Shown: in pieces, positions 1 through 6,386 of the stretch | Position numbering within the stretch: the stretch's first letter is position 1 | How the letters are laid out: every line of letters starts with the position of its first letter | From: CAYZMH01 sp964479445 | GTDB lineage: Bacteria; Bacteroidota; Bacteroidia; Bacteroidales; GCA-2748055 | Length of the DNA: 24,630 bases | Reading direction: 5' to 3' | Assembly: GCA_964479445.1 (NCBI GenBank) | Contig: CAYZMH010000056.1 | Location: 1 to 24,630 of the forward strand | Position numbers and translations under genes: made by a program | The notes under the pieces: generated by a model | Databases searched by the model: none | What the model was told of the DNA's origin: nothing | What the model saw: the letters and a program-made list of their open reading frames with translations, nothing else

Positions 1-614
1 CCCAGGGCAGTGACCCGGGCGACATTGTCCACCTTGATGGGTACACCGAACTCCTTCTCCAGGTTGGGCTTGATGTTGGAGTGGGTCCAGTTGAAATTGG
101 GCGAGTAGGCCACCTCGCCGGTTTCCTTGTCGATATACCCGGCGGCGGCAATACCGATTCCCATGATCTTTTCGCTGTCGACCCGGGAATGTTCGATGAT
201 ATAATGGATCAGGTTGGACACCTTGGCCAGGTCCGATTCAAAGTCGTTATCCACCTCGGATGGGACATCCAGCTCGTGCAGCACCTCCCCGTTCAGGTTG
301 GCCAGGATTCCGTAGATGTGGGTCTTACCCCAGTCGATCCCCACCACGTAGTTCTCTTCACCCAGGAAACGAACCATCAGGGGCGGACGACCTTTGGCGG
401 ATTCGCCGGTGCCGACCTGCTCGATCATCTTTTCGTTGTGGAGCAGGCTGTCGACAATCCGCGTGACGGTGGGGGCGCTGATGCCGGTTCGTTTGACAAT
501 GTCAGCCCGGGAGATCTCATTTTCACGGCGGATCAGGTTCAGCACCCGGCTCTTGTTTATCCGGCTGATGCTTACGCCATTTCCGCTCTCTTTGTTTTTC
601 ACTGAATGTTCCAC
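1..614 (-). CDS. ROK-family transcriptional regulator (partial, N-terminal 204 residues)
   Basis: This is probably a sugar-responsive repressor. I translated it directly from the minus strand. Residues about 16-75 form a winged helix-turn-helix (ISRADIVKRTGISAPTVTRI) followed by the wing motif KGRPP. Residues about 90 onward are the ROK fold, with the phosphate-loop-like GIDWGKT (92-98) and GIGIAAAGYID (152-162). The segment VDNVARVTALG at the edge corresponds to the conserved Asn/Asp region of ROK proteins. The zinc-binding cysteine cluster expected later lies outside the window. The first in-frame start after an upstream stop is GTG at 614, with another GTG at 602; no ATG is available and no Shine-Dalgarno sequence is clear. 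It lies 41 bases downstream of the serine hydrolase gene on the same strand, so it may end that operon and autoregulate it. ROK kinases share the fold, but the N-terminal HTH argues for a regulator. Confidence 0.9.
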   Translation of the reverse strand, partial: MEHSVKNKESGNGVSISRINKSRVLNLIRRENEISRADIVKRTGISAPTVTRIVDSLLHNEKMIEQVGTGESAKGRPPLMVRFLGEENYVVGIDWGKTHIYGILANLNGEVLHELDVPSEVDNDFESDLAKVSNLIHYIIEHSRVDSEKIMGIGIAAAGYIDKETGEVAYSPNFNWTHSNIKPNLEKEFGVPIKVDNVARVTAL

Positions 615-655
615 GGTACCAGTTTATGCATTATTTTGTTCGTATTCAACTCTTT

Positions 656-1933
656 TTATTCACATCCGCCGGGTTTTCCCGTGCGAGTCCGGTCCGGGGT
701 GCCCGGCCGTTCGCTTCCCCTGGCTGCATTGTTTCCGGGGGATACTCCGCGATGGAGCGACGACAAGGGTTTTTTCCCGGATTTTTCCGGGGAGAGGGGG
801 GGTCCTGTCACACTTTCCCCCTGTCCGATACTCCGGGCCAGGGCAGACAGGATGCGCGAGCGGGCTTTTCGTCCCTCCTTGTAGGAGGCTTTTATGGCAG
901 GATGTTTCCATACCGTAAGGACAATATAGAACGTCTTGGTTTCGGGATCGATGCAGAGGGCATGCCCGTTATATCCGGTGTGGTAATAGGTGCGGGGTGA
1001 TAATTCGGGCGGACAGAAGGAATGATCGTTCAGCGCCCAGGCAATGCCCCGCGGGGCCAGCGGGGTATTTCTGCGGATCATGGTATCACAAACGGCTTCG
1101 TCGAATATCCGCTGCCCGTTGATTTCTCCTTCCTGGAGCCACAGGACAGCGATCCGGGAGAGGTCGGCTGCGGTGGTGAATAATCCGGCGTTTCCCACGG
1201 GGCGTCCGGACTTCCGGGCATTGGGATCCTGTATTTGTCCGGGTGGGGCGGTGGTCCGGACCGTTCGCCGGAGCAGGTCGGGGCCGGTAACCGGACCAAA
1301 CCGGGTGTCGTTCAGTTCAAGGGGTTCAAAGATATCTTGTTGACAGAACTTTTCAAAAGGCATGCCGGTTACGCGGGCGATCATTTCGCTGAGCCGGATG
1401 AAATTGAGGCAGGAGTACTGGTACTTTGTACCCGGCGCCCAGGAGGTGTCGTACTCCATGATAGCCCGGATAAGCCGCTCCCCTTTGTGGGTTTTTGCGA
1501 GGATCTTCCGGTTATTGATCCCTGAGGTATGGGTGGCGGTCTGTCGGATGGTTACCTCCCCGGATCCCGGTCCGGTAAAGGCCGGAAGGTGTTGCGAGAG
1601 CAAGTCATCCAGCGCCAGTTTATCCCGGCTGAGCAGGATGGCCAGCGAAGTGCCGGTCATGGTGGGTTTGGTGACACTGGAGATGTCGAAGATGCAGTTT
1701 TTCACCATGGGCTTGCCGGTGTCCCTCTCGCCGTATGCCTCGTGGAAAAGAATTGTATCGGGGGTTCCCGCCATGAGCACGGCTCCCAGGATATTCCCCG
1801 CTTCGATCTCCTGTTTCACCACCCGGTCTGCAGGCTGGGCGGCCAGGTGGCTGCGGATTGCCCCGGGGAGCAGGAACAGGACGATGAATATCCTGCAAAA
1901 TACCTGGTTCTTTATATGTTCCTGGTGGCTCAT
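656..1933 (-). CDS. Secreted serine hydrolase, beta-lactamase class C / esterase fold
   Basis: This is a 425-aa exported serine hydrolase of the beta-lactamase/DD-peptidase/EstB superfamily (PF00144-type). The catalytic SVTK motif is at residues 86-89, the YSCLN motif starts at Tyr173, and the third motif HTG is at 318-320 in YYHTGYNG. An N-terminal hydrophobic stretch (about residues 11-30) ending in AAQ is a signal peptide. I chose the ATG at 1933 because it puts the signal peptide at the N terminus; the open frame continues to 2053 but would overlap the upstream gene and prepend 40 residues. The substrate is unknown: such proteins next to glycosidases and sulfatases may be esterases or peptidases rather than antibiotic resistance enzymes. 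The last 55 or so residues are a low-complexity tail rich in Gly, Pro, Ser and Arg that does not look like the family (see findings). It is paralogous to the hydrolase at 13905-15998. It probably shares an operon with the propeller glycosidase 61 bases upstream and the ROK gene downstream. Confidence 0.85.
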   Translation of the reverse strand: MSHQEHIKNQVFCRIFIVLFLLPGAIRSHLAAQPADRVVKQEIEAGNILGAVLMAGTPDTILFHEAYGERDTGKPMVKNCIFDISSVTKPTMTGTSLAILLSRDKLALDDLLSQHLPAFTGPGSGEVTIRQTATHTSGINNRKILAKTHKGERLIRAIMEYDTSWAPGTKYQYSCLNFIRLSEMIARVTGMPFEKFCQQDIFEPLELNDTRFGPVTGPDLLRRTVRTTAPPGQIQDPNARKSGRPVGNAGLFTTAADLSRIAVLWLQEGEINGQRIFDEAVCDTMIRRNTPLAPRGIAWALNDHSFCPPELSPRTYYHTGYNGHALCIDPETKTFYIVLTVWKHPAIKASYKEGRKARSRILSALARSIGQGESVTGPPLSPEKSGKKPLSSLHRGVSPGNNAARGSERPGTPDRTRTGKPGGCE

Positions 1934-1994
1934 GTTGCCGTGTATATGGTGTATGCAGCTTTCCGGCGGCGCAAACCGAAATTGGGCCAGCCTG

Positions 1995-3239
1995 CTACCG
2001 GATCTGCGTGTAATCGGTTTCCAGGGGAATATGAATGTTATACGACTCACCATCCTTTAACACCGCCACGAAAAGGATAGCGGGTTTCCCGTTGTTGAAA
2101 AAAATCTGTGGCCGCTCCAGCCTCCGGAATTCCGTCACCGATCCGTCGCTATGGGTCACCTGCCGCCGGCTGGCAAGCGGATGCGGGGTAAGCGACCACT
2201 CCATCCCGTCTTTGGATTCAAACATCACCAGGGCACGGCCTGCATCGGTGAATGCCCCTTTCATATCTTTGACGATGGCCAGGAACCGGTCGCCCTGGTA
2301 CCATATATAGGGATCCTCGGCCGGGAAGAACTCCTCTTCGGCGTCGAAGAGGACGCCGGGTTGTTTCTCAAACGGACCGGCCGGGTTATCCGCCAGCGCT
2401 ACCCGGTGAATGACCGGTCCGGCCAGGCTCTCTTTCGAATAATCCTTCGTGGCGGCCTTATAAACCAGTACGTATTTTCCGTCGGGACGCTTTGCCACGG
2501 AAGGGTTCACCACGATCAGGTTGTCATTGGCCAGGCTGTCGGGGCTCACATCGATCAGGGGTTCATCGAACCGCTTCCATGGACCGCCCGCGTTATCGGC
2601 AACAGCTACCCCGATGCGCTGGTTATTCCGGTGGCTGTAGTTGATCGACCGGACTGTTTTACCGTTTTCATTGGTCTTCGTATAGTAAGGTTTGCCATCC
2701 CCGCGCGTCCCGATGTAATAGAGATAGTACTTCTCCCCGAACTTATGGACGGTCGGGTTGTGCGTCATCATACCGTCCCAGTATTCTTTCCCCCGGACAG
2801 GCAGGGCAACTTCTTTGAAGGTATAGGGCCCCATCGGATCATCGGCCACGGCATGGGCCACTTCCGAGTTCACCACCCAGGATATGTGTCCCCCCTCTTT
2901 TGGCCAGCGGGAATAGTATAAATGGTACCGGCCATCCTCCGAACGGATCATGCTGCCACCCCATGTTTCGTACTTTTCCTCCTTGAGTTCCGAGTGCGGC
3001 GGAACGGGTTGTTTCAGCTTGTAAAACGGGAAGTGGATACCCGGGAGCAGGACGGAATCCGGCAGGCTGCCGGAGGCAACCTTTTCACCCGGAACATGGG
3101 TCGGGTCTTGCGTGGACGAAGAGGACCCCGCTCCCTGCTTTCCCTGGCGGCATGCGCCGAGGATCATGGCTAATAAAACGATGATGGTCAGGCCCTGGAG
3201 AGGTCTGATTTTCTGACGTGTCTGCTTGGTTTGATACAT
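1995..3239 (-). CDS. Lipoprotein five-bladed beta-propeller glycoside hydrolase (GH43/GH117-like)
   Basis: This is a 414-aa putative glycosidase anchored as a lipoprotein. A hydrophobic signal (residues 15-29) ends in the lipobox LGAC with Cys30. The body shows repeated blade-like segments, each with a residue pattern of the form 'P.v..-dGkYyLyY': RSEDGRYHLYYSRW (99-112), HNPTVHKFGEKYYLYYIG (160-177), NPSVAKRPDGKYVLVYKA (245-262), AEDPYIWYQGDRFLAIVKD (307-325) and ERPQIFFNNGKPAILFVA (375-392). That makes five blades, the architecture of GH32/43/62/117 enzymes. Acidic residues at the start of blades (for example Glu308-Asp309) are catalytic candidates. The specific family and substrate cannot be set from sequence alone. 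The start at 3239 places the signal peptide correctly; the longer frame to 3329 has no secretory features. It is first in the minus-strand cluster with the serine hydrolase and ROK regulator. Confidence 0.8.
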   Translation of the reverse strand: MYQTKQTRQKIRPLQGLTIIVLLAMILGACRQGKQGAGSSSSTQDPTHVPGEKVASGSLPDSVLLPGIHFPFYKLKQPVPPHSELKEEKYETWGGSMIRSEDGRYHLYYSRWPKEGGHISWVVNSEVAHAVADDPMGPYTFKEVALPVRGKEYWDGMMTHNPTVHKFGEKYYLYYIGTRGDGKPYYTKTNENGKTVRSINYSHRNNQRIGVAVADNAGGPWKRFDEPLIDVSPDSLANDNLIVVNPSVAKRPDGKYVLVYKAATKDYSKESLAGPVIHRVALADNPAGPFEKQPGVLFDAEEEFFPAEDPYIWYQGDRFLAIVKDMKGAFTDAGRALVMFESKDGMEWSLTPHPLASRRQVTHSDGSVTEFRRLERPQIFFNNGKPAILFVAVLKDGESYNIHIPLETDYTQIR

Positions 3240-3424
3240 GGATCTTTCTTTTTTGACGATATACCGGCAGAGCCGGATGCCCGCTTCCCGGGATATCCAT
3301 CCAGGCCGGTGGGCAGGTGGCACAGCCATCAGCTGTTTTGCATGTATGCCGACCGATGCCTTCCGGCAGCTGCATTAAACAACAGTGGTAACCGGTGATG
3401 TACCGTCTTTGCTTTACCTGCTCA

Positions 3425-3454
3425 GAAAAGTACAATTTTTTCAGGAACCGAAAA
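3425..3454 (-). promoter_or_regulatory. Possible Bacteroidota-type promoter for the propeller-hydrolase-ROK cluster
   Basis: Read on the minus strand, TACTTTTC (3425-3432) matches 7 of 8 positions of the -7 consensus TAnnTTTG. A TTTTC element at 3450-3454, about 17 bases further upstream, could serve as the -33 box. It would give a leader of about 180 bases before the ATG at 3239. The match is imperfect and AT-rich DNA produces such matches by chance. Confidence 0.25.
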
Positions 3455-3543
3455 GCAGCGGTTAGGATTTGCACCACAGATGCAAGATTATTCCGGCAGG
3501 AACCCGATCGATGCCATTCGCCCGGCACGGGAGACCTCCTCTG

Positions 3544-3568
3544 TCACCGGGTTCATCTGCCCCGGTGA
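3544..3568. repeat. Inverted repeat, 8-bp GC-rich stem with 9-base loop
   Basis: TCACCGGG (3544-3551) is perfectly complementary to CCCGGTGA (3561-3568) around a 9-base loop. On the minus strand it would lie in the far upstream leader of the propeller gene; on the plus strand it lies upstream of the HTCS cluster. It lacks a following U tract in the plus direction, so an operator or structured leader is as likely as a terminator. Confidence 0.45.
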
Positions 3569-3731
3569 AAAAGCGGAAACGGCTCCCAGGGTAGACCGAC
3601 TCCCCTGTGTGTACACCTGGGCGAATGATCCGCGGGAATTAAAAGGATGCCGGAAATATAGTTTCAAGGCATTAAAAAACATAAAGACAAGAAGTTAGAA
3701 TTGTTTCGGAACCAGGTGTGAACCGGGTTTC

Positions 3732-3743
3732 CCAGGTACCTGG
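3732..3743. promoter_or_regulatory. Perfect 12-bp palindrome, candidate operator
   Basis: CCAGGTACCTGG is perfectly self-complementary. A further ACCAGGT lies at 3711-3717, 15 bases upstream. Placement between divergent clusters, with a ROK repressor gene nearby and two AraC-type output domains in the window, makes an operator plausible. The assignment of any protein to it is inference. Confidence 0.35.
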
Positions 3744-3854
3744 TATGTGCAATAAATACTAAAAAAGACTGAAAAACAGGTATATAAAACAATTATTGTA
3801 AATAATCCACTAAAAAAACCGTGTTAAATATTTTTCATAATGAAAATAAATCTC

Positions 3855-3862
3855 TATCTTTA
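3855..3862 (+). promoter_or_regulatory. Candidate -7 element upstream of peptide-HTCS operon
   Basis: TATCTTTA matches 7 of 8 positions of the Bacteroidota -7 consensus TAnnTTTG, and its first seven bases are the same as in the better element before the second HTCS gene (TATCTTTG, 8080-8087). No good TTTG -33 element is seen at the right distance. It would give a leader of about 135 bases before the small ORF. Confidence 0.35.
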
Positions 3863-3975
3863 CACTGCTAAGAGTAGCAATTGACCCTTGTGAAATAAGG
3901 CATTTCGTCGCTTATACCTGTTAATAGATAGTTTCAGGGATTTATTAAAGTGCGGATGCTGTTTCGGGACGAACA

Positions 3976-3998
3976 CTAAAACGAACAACTAAAACGAA
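3976..3998 (+). repeat. Tandem direct repeat CTAAAACGAA just before the small ORF
   Basis: Two perfect 10-base copies, 3976-3985 and 3989-3998, have a 13-base period and end five bases before the ATG at 4004. The spacing of slightly more than one helical turn and the position could indicate a regulatory or A-rich translation-enhancing leader. Confidence 0.5.
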
Positions 3999-4003
3999 GT
4001 GTC

Positions 4004-4135
4004 ATGATGTTTTTTGAGCTTAACAACGAGCAGAATGACGAATACCTGGTGGAATTGAAAAGACGGTACCAGGTTCGGACCATTGCGCTAATGTCGGTAT
4101 GCACGGTTCTTTTCATTTTCCTTTGTTGCATATAA
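4004..4135 (+). CDS. Small single-span membrane peptide (43 aa), unknown
   Basis: This unannotated small ORF begins ATG ATG at 4004 and ends TAA at 4133-4135. The peptide has a polar, charged N-terminal half (ELNNEQNDEYLVELKRR, residues 5-21) and a C-terminal hydrophobic segment (about residues 26-43, ending FLCCI). It is thus predicted to be a tail-anchored or single-span membrane protein with the charged part inside. Codon choice in the polar half is ordinary for neighbouring genes. It stops 35 bases before the start of the short HTCS, so the two are likely co-transcribed. I recognise no family. An accessory role for the sensor-poor HTCS is an inference from position alone. It could also be a leader peptide or a chance frame. 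Confidence 0.5.
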   Translation: MMFFELNNEQNDEYLVELKRRYQVRTIALMSVCTVLFIFLCCI

Positions 4136-4170
4136 GCAACCTTTTCTTCCCAAGGCGGGTATCAGGATAG

Positions 4171-6279
4171 ATGACCAGGAATATTCAAATGACCGGGAAT
4201 AAGCTGTATATTCTAATGACAATGGTGATGCTTATCACCGGTTCGCTGTCACAGGTCTGTGAAGCAGCGGTTAATCAGGAACATGCGGGAGCATTGCACG
4301 GGAGGTATGTTTTGGCCGGTACGAAAGGTTTTCGTTCCGGTATTGCCGGTATGGTTGCTTTGGGAGCAAGGATACAGGAGCAGGAGAGGGAGGAGAAAAC
4401 CGTATCTGGCAGGGAGGCGGAGCAGCGGGCCTGGCACGAGCCGATCCTGGTAAGGATTCTGATCTTTGTGGCGGTATTGCTAATGATTTACCTGGTCATG
4501 CGTCTTCTTTACCACCGGCAAAACCTGAAATACTCCTGGAAGATGGAGCGGATGGAGAAGGCGAAGATAAAGGAGATCAACGAAGCGAAGATCCGGTTTT
4601 TTACCGACCTGTCGCATGATTTGAAAACCCCGCTGACCCTGATCCAGGGGCCGATAGAAAAACTTTACCGTTCCGACCGGCTTACCGTGGAGGAGGTACA
4701 GAAGATGTTGCCGGTAATTTACCGGAACAGCAGCCGTCTTATCATCCTGATCGAAGAGTTACTGACCTTCCGCAAGCTGAACGACGGCAGGTTGCCTATG
4801 AGCGCCTCGCGGCAGGACATTACCGCATTCCTGGCATCCATCCTGGATTATTACGATGCCCCGGTCAGGGAACGGAAGATCCGCGTTGAGCGGTCGTTTC
4901 CCCTTGAGCCCACCGTTGCCTGGTTTGATCCGTTCAAACTGGAGCAGGTTTTTCACAATCTCTTTTCCAACGCATTGAAATACGGGAATGCGGGTGGCCG
5001 CATGAAGGTTTCCCTTGCCCTGCTGGAGGAAAAAGATATTCATCACAAGGTTCCTGCAGGAGGTAGCAGCGCGGAGGGGAGCAAAAAGGAGCAGGGCGAG
5101 GGAGGCAGGGAACCCGGCACCGTTCCATGGATGAAGATCAGTGTATTCAACGAGGCGGAGCCTGTTCCGCCCGGAAAGCTGGAGCACCTCTTCGACCGGT
5201 TTTACAAGCTTGATGAGAAGAGCAGCGGTACCGGGATTGGATTGTCGGTGGTTAAATCGCTGGTGGAGTTGCATCACGGGTTCATCACCGCGCGGTCATC
5301 CCGCGAATTGGGTGGTGTGGAGTTCGAGATCCTGCTGCCGCGGGATGATACTTACTTAAAGGAATCTGAGAAACGCACCTCCTATGACTATACGCCCATG
5401 GCGGGTAGGCTTCCCGGGGCTTCAAAAACGGTTACCGGGGAAGATGCCGATGCGGGGACCGGGGATGCCCGGGCGAAAAAGAAATTTTCTGTTTTACTGA
5501 TTGAGGACAACCACGACCTGAGGGAGTTCCTGGTCCACTCGCTGGAACACGATTTCCGTGTGTGGGCGGCTGACAATGGAAAATCAGGGTTGGAGCTGGC
5601 GCAGGAACACATGCCCGATATCGTGGTCAGTGACGTAGTGATGCCGGTGATGGACGGGTTCGAGGTGGTGCGTCATCTCAAGGAGGATATCCAGACCAGC
5701 CATATCCCGGTGGTGTTGCTTACGGCGCGGACTGCCGATACCGATAAGATCACCGGGTACCGGTCGGGGGCTGACGCCTACGTGGAGAAACCGTTCAACC
5801 TGGAGGTGTTGGAGGAGCAGATCAGGCGGGTGATCAGGAACCGGCAGATCATGCAGAAAAACTTCAAGGAGTGGGTGAACAAGAAGGAGAAACCCGAGGA
5901 GCTTTCACCGGAAGACCATTCATTTGTTGCCCTGATCAACAAGCATATTGAGGCGAACCTCTCGAAGGGGGAGATCTCGGTGAATGATATCTCCGAAGCG
6001 GTGGGACTGAGCACCACGCAGGTTTACCGGAAGGTCAAGGCTCTGACCAACTATACCCCCATCGAGTATATCCGGTACCGCAAACTGACACGTGCACAGG
6101 AATTACTGCCGAATCACAAATATTCGATCAAAGAGATTGCCTATATGTCGGGCTTCAACGACCCTTCCTATTTCGGAAAATGTTTTAAAGGTGAGTTCGG
6201 GTTATCGCCCCAGGCGTTCCGGGAAAATTACGTGGAGTACGAAATCCGGGAACGCGGTGAGGAGAACCAGGACGGCTGA
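4171..6279 (+). CDS. Short hybrid two-component regulator (HTCS) lacking the periplasmic sensor propellers
   Basis: This is a 702-aa hybrid histidine kinase/response regulator in one chain. It has an N-terminal signal-like segment (residues 10-32), only about 60 periplasmic residues, one membrane span (92-114), and a HisKA domain with phospho-acceptor His149 in DLSHDLKTPL. The ATPase domain has the N box at HNLFSNALKYGN (262-273) and the G box GTGIGLSVVKSLVELHHG (353-370). The receiver domain has Asp488 in VVSDVVMP and Lys540 in VEKPF, and a C-terminal AraC-type DNA-binding domain covers about 585-687. Typical HTCS proteins are about 1300-1400 aa and carry two seven-bladed propellers plus a Y_Y_Y domain before the membrane span; none of these is present. 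All visible catalytic residues are kept, so this is unlikely to be a dead fragment. It sits between the small membrane peptide and the fucosidase gene and is probably in one operon with them. Confidence 0.9.
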   Translation: MTRNIQMTGNKLYILMTMVMLITGSLSQVCEAAVNQEHAGALHGRYVLAGTKGFRSGIAGMVALGARIQEQEREEKTVSGREAEQRAWHEPILVRILIFVAVLLMIYLVMRLLYHRQNLKYSWKMERMEKAKIKEINEAKIRFFTDLSHDLKTPLTLIQGPIEKLYRSDRLTVEEVQKMLPVIYRNSSRLIILIEELLTFRKLNDGRLPMSASRQDITAFLASILDYYDAPVRERKIRVERSFPLEPTVAWFDPFKLEQVFHNLFSNALKYGNAGGRMKVSLALLEEKDIHHKVPAGGSSAEGSKKEQGEGGREPGTVPWMKISVFNEAEPVPPGKLEHLFDRFYKLDEKSSGTGIGLSVVKSLVELHHGFITARSSRELGGVEFEILLPRDDTYLKESEKRTSYDYTPMAGRLPGASKTVTGEDADAGTGDARAKKKFSVLLIEDNHDLREFLVHSLEHDFRVWAADNGKSGLELAQEHMPDIVVSDVVMPVMDGFEVVRHLKEDIQTSHIPVVLLTARTADTDKITGYRSGADAYVEKPFNLEVLEEQIRRVIRNRQIMQKNFKEWVNKKEKPEELSPEDHSFVALINKHIEANLSKGEISVNDISEAVGLSTTQVYRKVKALTNYTPIEYIRYRKLTRAQELLPNHKYSIKEIAYMSGFNDPSYFGKCFKGEFGLSPQAFRENYVEYEIRERGEENQDG

Positions 6280-6312
6280 ACCGGCATGCCTGCAGAAGGA
6301 CGGCTGAACCGG
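6269..6312 (+). repeat. 16-bp direct repeat spanning the HTCS stop codon
   Basis: AGGACGGCTGAACCGG occurs at 6269-6284 and 6297-6312, a 28-base offset. The first copy contains the TGA stop of the short HTCS gene. The arrangement suggests a small local duplication at the gene end; no function is apparent. Confidence 0.7.
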
Positions 6313-6386
6313 ACTCGAGGATTTGGGATCGGTCAGCCGGGTTCATGAAAGCGCAGACGGATTCTCTAACGTTAAAAATCGATACC

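Larger units (their letters stand above)
3240..4003. other. 764-bp divergent intergenic region with hairpins and palindrome
   Basis: This is the longest gene-free stretch in the window. It separates the minus-strand propeller cluster from the plus-strand peptide-HTCS-fucosidase cluster. It holds an 8-bp-stem hairpin (3544-3551 with 3561-3568), a perfect 12-bp palindrome CCAGGTACCTGG (3732-3743) preceded by another ACCAGGT at 3711-3717, and possible promoters on each strand. Tandem CTAAAACGAA repeats (3976-3985, 3989-3998) lie just before the small ORF. Base composition falls from GC-rich on the left to AT-rich from about 3660 to 3870. I see no convincing coding sequence; a 72-codon plus-strand frame at 3480-3698 has no family features. 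Confidence 0.7.

Noticed and set aside
81..605. 174-codon plus-strand frame opposite the ROK gene
   Set aside because: The minus strand encodes a clear HTH plus ROK domain; the plus frame shows no domains.
3480..3698. 72-codon plus-strand frame in the divergent intergenic region
   Set aside because: It has no membrane or domain features, has unusual composition and overlaps the hairpin; insufficient support.
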